Assembly (NCBI RefSeq): GCF_027247405.1
Contig: NZ_CP097463.1
Span: forward strand, 806,001 to 870,000
DNA: 64,000 bases
Source: Jatrophihabitans cynanchi
GTDB lineage: Bacteria; Actinomycetota; Actinomycetes; Mycobacteriales; Jatrophihabitantaceae
Direction: 5' to 3'
Shown here: positions 16,649 through 25,665 of the stretch, piece after piece
Numbering within the stretch: position 1 is the first letter of the stretch
Layout of the letters: every line of letters starts with the position of its first letter
Made by a program: the position numbers and the translations under genes
Notes under the pieces: model-generated
The model's input: the letters and a program-made list of their open reading frames with translations, nothing else
Told to the model about the DNA's origin: nothing
The model's database searches: none

Positions 16649-18142
16649 ATGCGCACCGTTCCCGGACCCACCAGCTCGGTCGTCGTGGTGGGCGCCGGAC
16701 TGGGCGGCCTTTCGGCGGCCCTGCACCTCGCCGGAGCGGGCCGATCGGTCACGGTCCTGGAGCGTGAGGCGGTGCCGGGCGGGCGGTGCGGGCTGATCCG
16801 GGACCACGGCTACCGCTTCGACACCGGCCCGACCGTGCTGACCATGCCGCAGCTGCTGGCGCGGCCGTTCCAAGCTGTCGGCGAGGACCTGGCCGACTGG
16901 CTCACCCTGCACCGGCTCGACCCGGCATACCGGGCACGTTTCGCCGACGGCTCCAGCATCGACGTCCGCGCAGACGTCGACGCCATGGCAGGCGAGATCG
17001 CCGCCACCTGCGGCGCCGAGGACGCGGACGGCTACCGGCGACTGGTCGCGCACCTGCGCAGGCTGTACGAGCTGGAGCTGCCGCACTTCATCGACCGCAA
17101 CCTCGACTCGCCGCTGCAGCTCGCCGGCCGGCCCCTGGCCGCCCTGGTGGCGCTGGGCGCGTTCGGTCGGCTGGCGCGCAAGGTCGGCTCGTTCGTCCGG
17201 GACGACCGGTTGCGCCGGCTGTTCACGTTCCAGGCGATGTACGCCGGCCTCGCGCCGAGTCGGGCGCTGGCGATCTACGCCGTGATCACCTACATGGACT
17301 GCGTCGAAGGCGTGTACTTCCCCGAGGGCGGCATGCACGCGATACCCACGGCGATGGCCGAGGCGGCTGCCCGGCACGGCGTCCGGGTGCGCTACTCGAC
17401 CGCGGTCGAACGGGTGGAGGTCGCCGGCGGGCGCGCCCGTGCGGTGATCACCGCCACCGGTGAGCGGATCCCTGCCGACGTCGTGGTGATCAATGCCGAC
17501 CTGCCCACCGCGTGCGCGCAGCTACTGCCGCCGGGCTACACGCCGCCACGGGCGCGCCGGCTGCGCTACTCGCCGTCCGCCGTGGTGCTGCATGCCGGCT
17601 CGAGCGCCGACTACCCCGACTCCGTGCACCACACGATCGACTTCGGTTCGGCCTGGGAGCGCACGTTCGCCCAGGTCATCGACCGCGGTGAGCTGATGGG
17701 CGACCCGTCGTTCCTGCTCACCACGCCGACCCGCACCGACGCCTCGCTCGCACCGGCCGGCCGCAACAGCTACTACGCGCTGTTCCCGGCGCCGAACCTG
17801 GCACGCCCCACGATCGACTGGGCGACCGAGGGCCCGCGCTATCGCGACCGGATCGTCGCCACGCTGCAGGAGCGTGGCTACCCGGGGTTCGGCGACGCGA
17901 TCGAGTGCGAGTACCTGATCACCCCCGCCGACTGGCGGGCCCAGGGTCTGGCTGCGGGTGCACCGTTCGCGGCCGCCCACACCTTCGGCCAGACCGGGCC
18001 CTTCCGCACCGCCACCCTGCACCCGGGCATCGAGAACCTGGTGTTCGCCGGCTCGAACACCCAGCCCGGCGTCGGGGTGCCGATGGTGCTGATCTCCGGC
18101 CGGCTCGCCGCCGAACGGATCACCGGACCGGTAGCAGGATGA
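16649..18142 (+). CDS. crtI: Phytoene desaturase CrtI
   Basis: 497 residues. FAD-binding VVVGAGLGGLSAALHLA near the N-terminus, then the PGGRCG and FDTGPTVLTMP segments, and the C-terminal GVGVPMVLISGRLAAERI block, all hallmarks of CrtI-type desaturases. Converts phytoene to lycopene by successive desaturations using FAD at the membrane. Followed 4 nt later by crtB; together with the convergent crtYc/crtYd it makes a cyclic carotenoid route. The geranylgeranyl diphosphate synthase is not in the window. Confidence 0.95.
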   Translation: MRTVPGPTSSVVVVGAGLGGLSAALHLAGAGRSVTVLEREAVPGGRCGLIRDHGYRFDTGPTVLTMPQLLARPFQAVGEDLADWLTLHRLDPAYRARFADGSSIDVRADVDAMAGEIAATCGAEDADGYRRLVAHLRRLYELELPHFIDRNLDSPLQLAGRPLAALVALGAFGRLARKVGSFVRDDRLRRLFTFQAMYAGLAPSRALAIYAVITYMDCVEGVYFPEGGMHAIPTAMAEAAARHGVRVRYSTAVERVEVAGGRARAVITATGERIPADVVVINADLPTACAQLLPPGYTPPRARRLRYSPSAVVLHAGSSADYPDSVHHTIDFGSAWERTFAQVIDRGELMGDPSFLLTTPTRTDASLAPAGRNSYYALFPAPNLARPTIDWATEGPRYRDRIVATLQERGYPGFGDAIECEYLITPADWRAQGLAAGAPFAAAHTFGQTGPFRTATLHPGIENLVFAGSNTQPGVGVPMVLISGRLAAERITGPVAG

Positions 18143-18146
18143 GCCC

Positions 18147-19109
18147 ATGACCGGCCGGCGTGACCTCGACGCGGCAGGCATCACCGACCCGGCGCTACGG
18201 GCCGGTTACGAGCTGTGCCGCCGCCTGAACGCCCGGCACGGCAAGACGTACTTCCTGGCCACCTTGCTGCTGCCTCCGCAGAAGCGCCCCTACGTCCATG
18301 CGCTCTACGGGTTCGCCAGGCACGCCGATGACCTCGTCGACGACCTCTCCCCCGGGCTCGCCTCCGACGCCGGGCGTGCTCGCCGGTTCACCGCGTGGAG
18401 CGAGCAGTTCCTGACCGATCTGGAGTGGGGCGCCACGAGTGATCCGGTCACGCGCGCGGTGCTGGACACCATCGCGCGCTGGCAGATCCCGACCGGCTAC
18501 TTCGCCGATTTCGTCGACTCGATGCGGATGGACCTGACCGTCGACAGCTACCGGACCTACGCCGAGCTGGACCGGTACATGTGGGGATCGGCGGCGGTCG
18601 TCGGGCTGCAGATGCTGCCGATCCTCGGCCGCGCGGACACCGAGGTGCGCTGGGACGTGCTGGAACAGCACGCGATCGCGCTCGGCACCGCGTTCCAGCT
18701 CACCAACTTCCTGCGGGACGTCGGCGAGGACCTGCGCCGCGGGCGGGTCTACCTGCCGCAGGAATCACTCGATGCGTTCGGCGTGAACCGCGACCGGCTC
18801 GAGCGTGGGCGCGTCGACGAGTCGATCCGCAACCTGCTCGCCGCGGAGATCGAGCGGGCGCGGCGGCTGTACCGCGCGGCCGATCCCGGCATCGACCTGG
18901 TGCACCCGAGCTCGCGCGACTGCCTGCGCACCGCGCGCACCCTGTACAGCGAGATCCTGGACGAGATCGAGCGGCGCGACTACGACGTGTTCCACGGCCG
19001 CGTGGCCGTCGGCCTGCCGCGGCGGGCGCAGGTGGCGCTCAGCGGCGCGCGCGGGGCGTGGGCGTCGAGGCGCGCCGGCCCCACCACACCCACAGGCTCA
19101 GCGTCGTGA
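18147..19109 (+). CDS. crtB: Phytoene synthase CrtB
   Basis: 320 residues. The two Asp-rich motifs are RHADDLVDD and NFLRDVGEDLRRGRVYLP; YVHALYGFAR and AFQLTNFLRD are conserved helices of squalene/phytoene synthases. Condenses two geranylgeranyl diphosphates to phytoene. ATG 18147 follows GGATGAGCCC just after the crtI stop. The last 71 bp overlap crtYd on the other strand, so the final Thr/Ser/Ala-rich residues are probably dispensable. Confidence 0.94.
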   Translation: MTGRRDLDAAGITDPALRAGYELCRRLNARHGKTYFLATLLLPPQKRPYVHALYGFARHADDLVDDLSPGLASDAGRARRFTAWSEQFLTDLEWGATSDPVTRAVLDTIARWQIPTGYFADFVDSMRMDLTVDSYRTYAELDRYMWGSAAVVGLQMLPILGRADTEVRWDVLEQHAIALGTAFQLTNFLRDVGEDLRRGRVYLPQESLDAFGVNRDRLERGRVDESIRNLLAAEIERARRLYRAADPGIDLVHPSSRDCLRTARTLYSEILDEIERRDYDVFHGRVAVGLPRRAQVALSGARGAWASRRAGPTTPTGSAS

Positions 19110-19359
19110 GCACCATGGCGAAGCCGAACAGCAGGTCCTCGACAGGTGCGAACGCGACCCGCCAGCCGATGATCCGCTCCGGGTCGTAGCGCACGATCCG
19201 CAGCCCGGTCAGCACCCCGTTCACGAGAAGCTGGAAGAACACGATGATCGCGTACGCGGTCCAGAACGCCTTGCGGCGCAGCAGCCTGGTGTGCAGCACG
19301 GCCAGGTCCAGCAGCGCGGCGAGCAGCACGCCGAGCACGGCGAGCGCGGTGTAACTCAT
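19039..19359 (-). CDS. crtYd: Lycopene cyclase subunit CrtYd
   Basis: 106 residues with three membrane helices (LAVLGVLLAALLDLAVL, AFWTAYAIIVFFQLLVNGVL, LLFGFAMVLTTLSLWVWW). PVEDLLFGFAM is the conserved motif of this small cyclase family. ATG 19359 overlaps the crtYc stop as ATGA. The two subunits form a heterodimeric lycopene cyclase, as in Brevibacterium and other actinobacteria. Whether the ring is beta or epsilon cannot be read from sequence. Confidence 0.9.
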   Translation of the reverse strand: MSYTALAVLGVLLAALLDLAVLHTRLLRRKAFWTAYAIIVFFQLLVNGVLTGLRIVRYDPERIIGWRVAFAPVEDLLFGFAMVLTTLSLWVWWGRRASTPTPRARR

Positions 19360-19730
19360 CGCCGTTCGCCGGGCGGTCGCTCGCCGATCGGGGCGCCGCG
19401 GGTCGGCTCGTCGCCGATCAGCCAGTCCGGCCGGCGGGCGCGGACGGCCTCGAGCGTGAGCACCGCACAGGTCGGGATCACCAGGAAGAACAGCAACTCC
19501 TCCACCGGCAGCCGACCGGGCAGGGTGAGACCCACCAGGTAGCGCGCGTCGTACCACCACAGGCGCGCGTGGATCGCCCAGACGTCCCAGCCCGCGAACA
19601 GGATCGTCACCGGCAACACGCTGAGCGCGAGGCGCCGCCAGCGCGCGTACACGCGGGTGCCGAGCAGGAACTCCAGCGGCAGCGTGCCCAGGACGCACGC
19701 GGCGAGAACCGCCAGATACACCAGGTGCAC
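19356..19730 (-). CDS. crtYc: Lycopene cyclase subunit CrtYc
   Basis: 124 residues, three helices (YLAVLAACVLGTLPLEFLLG, LALSVLPVTILFAGWDVWAI, PVEELLFFLVIPTCAVLTLE). PVEELLFF is the family motif. Partner of CrtYd; both converge on crtIB instead of forming one operon with them. An N-terminal stretch after the stop of the Rv2175c-like gene leaves only 9 bp between the two genes, so they may be cotranscribed. Confidence 0.9.
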   Translation of the reverse strand: MHLVYLAVLAACVLGTLPLEFLLGTRVYARWRRLALSVLPVTILFAGWDVWAIHARLWWYDARYLVGLTLPGRLPVEELLFFLVIPTCAVLTLEAVRARRPDWLIGDEPTRGAPIGERPPGERR

Positions 19731-19739
19731 GCGGGCCGC

Positions 19740-20066
19740 CTAGAAGCCGGCGGCCTGCGCCCGGCGCTTGACCTCGGTGCCGCGGTTCTCGCGCAGCGCC
19801 GCCATCGGCGTGCCCGGGAGCGAGTCGTCCGCCCGGTAGAGCCAGTCCACGATCTCCTCGTCCGTGTACTTCGCGTCACGCAGCAGGGTGATCACGCTGC
19901 GCAGCGACTTCACCACGGCGCCGTCCTGCACGCAGTCGGCCGGTACCCGCCGCACCCCGTCGGCGCCGCGGAGCCCGACGAGGACGCCGTCGCGCAGGTA
20001 CTGGTGAACGCGCGAGATCTCCACGTCCAGGGCGGTCGCAACGTCGGGCAGCGTCATCAGGTCCAC
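19740..20066 (-). CDS. Rv2175c-family DNA-binding protein
   Basis: 108 residues. The N-terminal helix-turn-helix (LPDVATALDVEISRVHQYLRDG) and the C-terminal half VVKSLRSVITLLRDAKYTDEEI, ending RGTEVKRRAQAAGF, follow M. tuberculosis Rv2175c, a DNA-binding substrate of the kinase PknL. GTG 20066 is preferred because CAGGCT lies 7 nt upstream (leaderless pattern); earlier starts overlap galK. In mycobacteria this gene adjoins pknL, whereas here the kinase is 8.4 kb away with the galactose cluster between them. Confidence 0.82.
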   Translation of the reverse strand: MDLMTLPDVATALDVEISRVHQYLRDGVLVGLRGADGVRRVPADCVQDGAVVKSLRSVITLLRDAKYTDEEIVDWLYRADDSLPGTPMAALRENRGTEVKRRAQAAGF

Positions 20067-20103
20067 GACCGAGAGCCTGCCATGACCGCGCACTGGCCGA
20101 CTC

Positions 20104-21216
20104 TCAGCCGGGCACGACCTCGCGGGCACCGCCGGCGGCGGCGGTCACGAAGGTGCGCGGCTCCAGGAACCCGTGCGCGGCGAACGCCTCGGCGACCGCC
20201 CGCTCGCAGGCCGGCACCAACTCGGCAGGCAGCAGCGCGATCACGCTGCCACCGAAGCCGCCACCGGTCATCCGTGCTCCCAGCGCGCCGGTGCGCAGTG
20301 CGACCTCGACCGCGACGTCCAGCTCCGGGACGGTGATCCGGTAGTCATCGCGCAGCGACGCGTGCGAAGCGGTCAGCAGCGGCCCGATCGACTCGGGCTC
20401 GCCGGCGTCGAGCAGTTCGACCGTGCGCAGCACCCGCTCGTTCTCGGTGACGACGTGCCGGGTGTAGCGCCGCAGTTCGTCGCCGGGCAGTCGCTCGAGC
20501 GCGGACGCCAGGCCCGCCATGTCCAGCTCGCGCAGCGAGGTGAGCCCGAGCAGGGCGGCCGCCCGCTCGCAGCCGTCGCGCCGCTCGCGGTATTCACCGC
20601 TGGCATGCGCGTGATGCGCCCGCGTGTCGATCACCAAGATCGCCAGCCGGTGTCCGGTCACGTCCAGCTCGACCTGCCTGGTCTGCAGGCTGCGCAGGTC
20701 GCAGAACAGGGCGTGCCCAGGCACGCAACGCAGTGCGGCCAACTGGTCCAGGCCGCCTGTCGGGGCACCGACGAAGTCGTTCTCCACGCTGCGGGTCAGG
20801 GCGAGCAGCGCGTCGCGGTCCAGCCCCAGCCCGAGCACGTCCTGCACCGCCAGCGCGACCGAGCAGGCCAGCGCTGCCGACGAGGACAGCCCTGCCCCGA
20901 CTGGCACCGTGCTGTCGACGTGTATGTCCAGCCCGGGAACCCGCGCTCCGTCGCGGCGCACCGCCCACACCACGCCGGCCACGTACCCGGCCCAGTCGAG
21001 GTCGGCGCCCGGCCGCACGTCATCTTCGGCCAGCGTCACGGTGTCCTCGCGCTGGGCCGAACGGATGACGAGCCCGGTCCCGTCGACGACCGTGACGGTC
21101 GCGGTGCACGACTGCTCGATCGCGAACGGCAGGGCGAAGCCGAGGTTGTAGTCGGTATGTTCGCCGATCAGGTTGACTCGGCCGGGTGCGGCCCAGGTCG
21201 CGCTCGTACGCGGCAC
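20104..21216 (-). CDS. galK: Galactokinase GalK
   Basis: 370 residues from GTG 21216. GHMP kinase motifs: GRVNLIGEHTDYN, the ATP-binding PVGAGLSSSAAL and the C-terminal RMTGGGFGGSVIAL. Phosphorylates alpha-galactose at C1. GTG 21216 has AGAGAGAAGGG about 8-10 nt upstream; an in-frame ATG at 21252 has no ribosome site and sits only 3 nt from a TATAAC box, so it was not used. Divergent from the DeoR-type regulator. Confidence 0.93.
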   Translation of the reverse strand: MPRTSATWAAPGRVNLIGEHTDYNLGFALPFAIEQSCTATVTVVDGTGLVIRSAQREDTVTLAEDDVRPGADLDWAGYVAGVVWAVRRDGARVPGLDIHVDSTVPVGAGLSSSAALACSVALAVQDVLGLGLDRDALLALTRSVENDFVGAPTGGLDQLAALRCVPGHALFCDLRSLQTRQVELDVTGHRLAILVIDTRAHHAHASGEYRERRDGCERAAALLGLTSLRELDMAGLASALERLPGDELRRYTRHVVTENERVLRTVELLDAGEPESIGPLLTASHASLRDDYRITVPELDVAVEVALRTGALGARMTGGGFGGSVIALLPAELVPACERAVAEAFAAHGFLEPRTFVTAAAGGAREVVPG

Positions 21217-21255
21217 GAGTTTCGCCCTTCTCTCTGGACCTTGCTGGTTCATTCT

Positions 21256-21262
21256 GTTATAT
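21256..21262 (-). promoter_or_regulatory. Probable galK -10 box (TATAAC) in the divergent galK/deoR region
   Basis: TATAAC on the minus strand in a locally AT-rich patch; a start near 21249 would give a leader of about 33 nt containing AGAAGG. The same patch read on the plus strand (TTATAT) may serve the regulator gene, so the DeoR-type protein could control both directions. Confidence 0.4.
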
Positions 21263-21317
21263 CGTGTTTGACTCTGTGGGAACAGCCGACATGATCACCC
21301 CTCGAGAGGACCACCCC

Positions 21318-22103
21318 ATGCTCGCGCACCAGCGCCAGGTCCGCATCCTCGCCGAGTTGCGCCGCACCGGCGCGGTCCGGGTGTCCGACCTGACCGAGTT
21401 GCTGGGCGTCTCGGACATGACGATCCGGCGCGACCTCGAACAGCTGGTCGCCTCGGGAGCAGCGCACAAGGTCCATGGCGGGGCGGTGCTCGCCGACCAG
21501 GTGGCCCATGAACCCGGTTTCGCGGTCAAGAGCCAGCTCGAGCAGACCGCCAAGCACGCCATTGCCGCGCATGCCGCCACGCTGATCGAACCGGGCGCGG
21601 CGATCGCGCTGTCCGCGGGCACCACCACCTGGGCGATGGCGCGGCTGGTGGTCACCATCCCCGGGATCACGGTCGTCACCAACTCCACCGCCGTCGCCGA
21701 CGCGATCGCCACGCTCGACCCGATCAACCAGGTCGGCGTGATCCTCACCGGTGGGGTGCGAACGCCGAGCGCCGCCCTGGTGGGACCGGTCGCCGACCGC
21801 ACGATCGCCGCGATGCACGTGGACCAGCTGTTCCTGGGGGTGCACGGGATCGACGAGCGCGCCGGCTTCACCACGCCGAACCTGGCCGAGGCCGCCACCG
21901 ACCGCGCACTCATCGACTGCGCGCGCGAGGTGATCGTGCTGGCCGACTCGTCCAAGTGGGGGGTGGTCGGGCTCGCCGACATCGCGCCGTTGTCCGCCGC
22001 GCACGTGGTGATCACCGACGACAAGCTGCCGCGGGAAGCGATGCGCGTGCTGAACGACCAGGTGGCGTCGGTGGTCACCGTCCCCGATGAGCTGGTGTCC
22101 TGA
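21318..22103 (+). CDS. DeoR-family transcriptional regulator of the galactose cluster
   Basis: 261 residues from ATG 21318, which has GAGAGGA about 8 nt upstream; an ATG at 21291 is also in frame. The N-terminal winged helix (RQVRILAELRRTGAVRVSDL then MTIRRDLEQLVASG) and the sugar-phosphate isomerase-like sensor domain (ALSAGTTTWAMARLV, TNSTAVADAI, VILTGGV, FLGVHGID) are typical. DeoR regulators respond to phosphorylated sugars; between galK and galT the ligand is plausibly galactose 1-phosphate, an inference from context. Confidence 0.9.
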   Translation: MLAHQRQVRILAELRRTGAVRVSDLTELLGVSDMTIRRDLEQLVASGAAHKVHGGAVLADQVAHEPGFAVKSQLEQTAKHAIAAHAATLIEPGAAIALSAGTTTWAMARLVVTIPGITVVTNSTAVADAIATLDPINQVGVILTGGVRTPSAALVGPVADRTIAAMHVDQLFLGVHGIDERAGFTTPNLAEAATDRALIDCAREVIVLADSSKWGVVGLADIAPLSAAHVVITDDKLPREAMRVLNDQVASVVTVPDELVS

Positions 22104-22118
22104 GGTGACCTGCCGACG

Positions 22119-23228
22119 ATGACCGTTCGCCAGCGCACCGTCCTGGCCGACGGACGCGAGTTGTTCTACTTCGACTCGGCGCCCGGCCGGGACCGCGACG
22201 CACCCGACCTGCGGACCGAACTGCCCGAGACGTCGACCACCTCGCAGGTGCGTTGGGACCCGCTGTTCCACGCCCACACGGTGATCGCCGATCACCGCCA
22301 GTCGCGCATCTTCCGGCCCCCGGCCAACCTGTGCCCGCTGTGCCCGACGCGCGACGGGATGCACACCGAGGTGCCCGCCGCGGACTACGAAGTGGTGGTG
22401 TTCGAGAACCGTTTCCCGGCGTTCGCGGTGGACTCCGCGCAGACGGTTCCGCGGGTGACGACGCCGCCCTTCCAGTCGGCCCCGGGCGACGGGCGCTGCG
22501 AGGTCGTCTGCTTCACCGCGCAGCACGCCGGCTCGTTCGCCCGGCTCACGCACGCGCAGGCGCGGGTCGTCATCGACGCCTGGGCCGACCGGACGCGTGC
22601 GCTGAGCGAGATCGGCTCGATCGAGTACGTGTTCTGCTTCGAGAACCGCGGGGCGGACATCGGCGTCACGCTCTCGCATCCGCACGGGCAGATCTACGGC
22701 TACCCGTTCGTTCCGCCGCGCTTCTACAACGCCGCGCGCACCGCGCGGCGCCACCGCGAACGGACCGGCCGCTGCCTGCAGTGCGAGCTGCTCGCCGCCG
22801 AGCTGGGGGCCGGTGAGCGCATCGTGTCCGAGTCGGCGCACTGGGTCGCCTACGTCCCCTTCGCCGCGCGCTGGCCCTACGAGATGCGGGTGGTTCCCCG
22901 GGTGCACGTGCCTGATCTGCCGGCGCTCGCCGACGAGCTGCGCGACGACCTCGCCCGCGTGTACCTGGACGTGCTGCGCCGGTTCGACGGGCTGTTCGAG
23001 GCCCCCGTGCCGTACATCGCCGACTGGCACCAGGCGCCGGTGCGCCAGGACCGCGAGTCGTGGCACCTCGCCGCGGAGATCTTCACGATCCAGCGCGCGC
23101 CCGGGCTGCTGAAGTACCTGGCCGGCTCGGAGTCCGGCGCGGGGATCTGGATCAACGACGTGACACCGGAGACCGCTGCTGCCCGGCTGCGTGCCGCCAA
23201 CACCGAACTGCAACGCACGAACCCTTGA
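22119..23228 (+). CDS. galT: Galactose-1-phosphate uridylyltransferase GalT
   Basis: 369 residues. Active-site LSHPHGQIYGYPF contains the uridylylated His; CPLCP (residues about 73-77) suggests the zinc site, and ENRFPAF is a conserved N-terminal segment. Swaps UMP between UDP-glucose and galactose 1-phosphate. ATG 22119 has GAGGTGA upstream, 15 nt after the regulator stop, so the two are cotranscribed. Confidence 0.94.
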   Translation: MTVRQRTVLADGRELFYFDSAPGRDRDAPDLRTELPETSTTSQVRWDPLFHAHTVIADHRQSRIFRPPANLCPLCPTRDGMHTEVPAADYEVVVFENRFPAFAVDSAQTVPRVTTPPFQSAPGDGRCEVVCFTAQHAGSFARLTHAQARVVIDAWADRTRALSEIGSIEYVFCFENRGADIGVTLSHPHGQIYGYPFVPPRFYNAARTARRHRERTGRCLQCELLAAELGAGERIVSESAHWVAYVPFAARWPYEMRVVPRVHVPDLPALADELRDDLARVYLDVLRRFDGLFEAPVPYIADWHQAPVRQDRESWHLAAEIFTIQRAPGLLKYLAGSESGAGIWINDVTPETAAARLRAANTELQRTNP

Positions 23229-23253
23229 CAATCCAACAGGGTGCCGCTTTGCT
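23225..23253 (+). promoter_or_regulatory. Candidate promoter of the sugar ABC operon (TTGACA, 17 nt, TTTGCT)
   Basis: A perfect -35 hexamer TTGACA overlaps the galT stop codon and is followed at 17 nt by TTTGCT. Downstream at 23264-23275 lies GTGATGGATCAC, a 5-2-5 inverted repeat that could be an operator. Confidence 0.4.
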
Positions 23254-23263
23254 TTGGGTGGTT

Positions 23264-23275
23264 GTGATGGATCAC
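23264..23275. promoter_or_regulatory. Inverted repeat GTGAT-GG-ATCAC, possible operator
   Basis: Lies between the candidate promoter and the solute-binding protein start. The regulator is unknown; the DeoR-type protein of the cluster is the obvious candidate. Confidence 0.35.
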
Positions 23276-23335
23276 GTTGGAAGTTGTGAATAACCGGCGC
23301 TTTCGCCGCTGCCCAGCCGTTTGAGGAGGCAACCG

Positions 23336-24655
23336 ATGCCAGACCCGTCCGGTACGTTCCCGTCGATCAGCCGACGGTCGATGCTCAAAGGCATCGCCGG
23401 CGCTGCCGGCCTCGCGGCGACGCCCGCGCTGATCGCCGCCTGCAGCAGCAGCGGTGGTGGCGGCGCCAAGAAGGGCAGCACGGGAAGCGGGGACATCACG
23501 TTCGGATCGAACTACTCCGACCCGTCCACGAAGGGCGCCTTCGCGACGCTGACCCAGCAGGCCACGTCCGCGACCAGCGTCAAGATCAACGTGAACACGG
23601 TCGACCACAACACGTTCCAGAACAACATCACCTCGTACCTGCAGGGCACGCCGGACAGCCTGTGCACCTGGTTCGCCGGCTACCGCATGCAGTACTTCGC
23701 GGCGCAGGGGTTGCTCGCGCAGATCGACGACGTATGGGACAAGATCGGCTCGAACTTCAACGACGCGACCAAGTCACTGTCCAAGGGCCTGGACGGGCAC
23801 TACTACTTCGTGCCGATCTACAACTACCCCTGGGTCGTGTTCTACAACAAGAGCACCTTCTCCTCGAAGGGCTACAGCGTTCCGACGACCTGGGACCAGT
23901 TCACCGCGCTGGCCCAGCAGATGAAGAAGGACGGCCTGATCCCCATCGCCTTCGCGGACAAGGATCTGTGGCCGGCACTGGGCACGTTCGATATCTTGAA
24001 CCTGCGCATCAACGGCTATGACTTCCACATGCAGTTGATGCAGAACAAGGCGCAGTACACCGACCCCAAGGTCACCGAGGTGTTCAAGCACTGGGCCGAG
24101 ATCCTGCCGTACTGCCAGTCCGGCGCGAACGGGCGCATCTGGCAGGACGCGGCGAAGGCCCTGGAGAACAAGCAGGCCGGCATGATGTTCCAGGGGTCCA
24201 ACCAGGTGGCCGCGAACTACTCGGCGGCGAACCTGGCCGACCTGGACTTCTTCCCGTACCCGGCCATCAATCCGGATTTCGGCCAGGACTACATGGACGC
24301 ACCCGCTGACGGATTCATCATGCCGAACAAGGGCAAGAACGGCGGCTCGGCCAAGAAGGTGCTCGAGTACATCGGCACCGGGCCGGCCGAGGTCGCCTAC
24401 CTCAAGACCGACAAGTGGGACGTCGGGCTGGCGCAGAACATCGACACCAGCGGCTACAACGCGATCCAGAAGAAGTCGGCACAGGCGATCGCGGCGTGCA
24501 AGAACGTCGCGCAGTTCGGCGACCGCGACACCGACCCGGCGATGGCCGCCGCGCTGGAGGCGCTGATCCAGAAGTTCATCGACGACCCGAGCGACTCGAA
24601 CATCAGCTCGATCCAGAAGAGCGCCGCGGATCAGGCGAAGACTATTTTCGGCTGA
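23336..24655 (+). CDS. Sugar ABC transporter solute-binding lipoprotein (CUT1)
   Basis: 439 residues. Tat-type N-terminus (SRRSMLKGIAGAAGLAATPA) followed by lipobox LIAAC with C35-36 region and a Ser/Gly linker, so an exported lipoprotein. The body is a family 1 extracellular solute-binding fold (ITFGSNYSDPS, WYTWFAG-like region, PWVVFYNKSTF, GKMMFQGSNQ-like segment). ATG 23336 has GAGGAGG 6-7 nt upstream. First gene of a three-gene transporter operon within the Leloir cluster; galactose or a galactoside such as lactose is the likely cargo. Confidence 0.9.
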   Translation: MPDPSGTFPSISRRSMLKGIAGAAGLAATPALIAACSSSGGGGAKKGSTGSGDITFGSNYSDPSTKGAFATLTQQATSATSVKINVNTVDHNTFQNNITSYLQGTPDSLCTWFAGYRMQYFAAQGLLAQIDDVWDKIGSNFNDATKSLSKGLDGHYYFVPIYNYPWVVFYNKSTFSSKGYSVPTTWDQFTALAQQMKKDGLIPIAFADKDLWPALGTFDILNLRINGYDFHMQLMQNKAQYTDPKVTEVFKHWAEILPYCQSGANGRIWQDAAKALENKQAGMMFQGSNQVAANYSAANLADLDFFPYPAINPDFGQDYMDAPADGFIMPNKGKNGGSAKKVLEYIGTGPAEVAYLKTDKWDVGLAQNIDTSGYNAIQKKSAQAIAACKNVAQFGDRDTDPAMAAALEALIQKFIDDPSDSNISSIQKSAADQAKTIFG

Positions 24656-25665
24656 TGACGCTGGGCGTAGACGTCCGATCCTCCGATCGAGAGGAGGCGC
24701 AGCGTCGCCGGCCCCGCCGCAAGCGGGGCCGGCGACTGCTGTCACGGCGCGACAAGGTCGTCCTGACCCTGATGCTCGGCATCCCGGTGCTGATCGACCT
24801 GGCGTTCATCTGGTTCCCGGCACTCGGCTCGATCGTGCTGTCCTTCACCCGGTGGAACGGGATCGGCGGGCTGCACCTGGGCAAGACCTGCCAGCCGCCA
24901 CCGGCACCGTCCGTCCTGCAGAACGGCTGCTTCTACGGTGTGCAGAACTATCACCAGGCGGCCACGGTCTACCCGCAGTTCTGGCCGGCGGTGCAGCACA
25001 ACCTCATCTGGCTGGCCGTGTTCATCTGCTTCGCGACACCGCTGGGGATGCTGTTCGCGGTCATCATCGATCGGGGCATCCGTGGCAGCCGGATCTATCA
25101 GAGCGTGCTGTTCCTGCCGGTGATGCTGTCGCTCGCACTGATCGGAATCGTCTGGGAGTTCATGTACTCGCAGAACCTCGGGCTGATCAACACGGTGATC
25201 GGGCGCAACGGCAACAGCAACGCGATCGACTGGCTGGGCAACCCGCACCTGAACCTGTGGGCGGTGCTGGTCGAGGCGACCTGGCGGCAGGCCGGCTACG
25301 TGATGGTGCTCTACCTGGCCGGGCTCAAGGCGGTCGACCCGTCACTGCGTGAGGCTGCGACCATCGACGGCGCCAACGCGTGGCAGATGTTCTGGCGGGT
25401 GATCTTCCCGGTGCTCAAGCCGATCAACATCGTCATCCTGGTGGTGACCGTGATCGAGTCACTGCGCGCGTTCGACCTCGTGTACATCACCAACCACGGA
25501 AGCAACGGGCTGGAGCTGCTCTCGGTGCTGGTCACCAACAACATCGTCGGCGAGATCTCGCGCATCGGCTTCGGCTCCGCGCTCGGAGTGGTGCTGCTGG
25601 TGATCTCGATCGTGCCGATCTCGATCTTCCTGTACCAGACGTTCCGGCGGGAGGAGCCGCGATGA
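24655..25665 (+). CDS. Sugar ABC transporter permease (MalF type)
   Basis: 336 residues. Basic cytosolic N-terminus, then helices beginning VVLTLMLGIPVLIDLAFIWF, with a large periplasmic loop (residues about 70-110, two cysteines) and the EAA loop EAATIDGANAWQMFWRVIFPVLKP that contacts the ATPase. ATG 24655 overlaps the upstream stop as TGATG. Inner membrane component of the CUT1 importer. A conspicuous GAGAGGAGG at about 24690 precedes no usable start codon. Confidence 0.9.
   Translation: MTLGVDVRSSDREEAQRRRPRRKRGRRLLSRRDKVVLTLMLGIPVLIDLAFIWFPALGSIVLSFTRWNGIGGLHLGKTCQPPPAPSVLQNGCFYGVQNYHQAATVYPQFWPAVQHNLIWLAVFICFATPLGMLFAVIIDRGIRGSRIYQSVLFLPVMLSLALIGIVWEFMYSQNLGLINTVIGRNGNSNAIDWLGNPHLNLWAVLVEATWRQAGYVMVLYLAGLKAVDPSLREAATIDGANAWQMFWRVIFPVLKPINIVILVVTVIESLRAFDLVYITNHGSNGLELLSVLVTNNIVGEISRIGFGSALGVVLLVISIVPISIFLYQTFRREEPR

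Noticed and set aside
16484-17377. 297-residue minus-strand protein antisense to crtI
   Set aside because: Only its last 28 codons, upstream of sirA, make sense as a leader peptide; the rest is crtI antisense.
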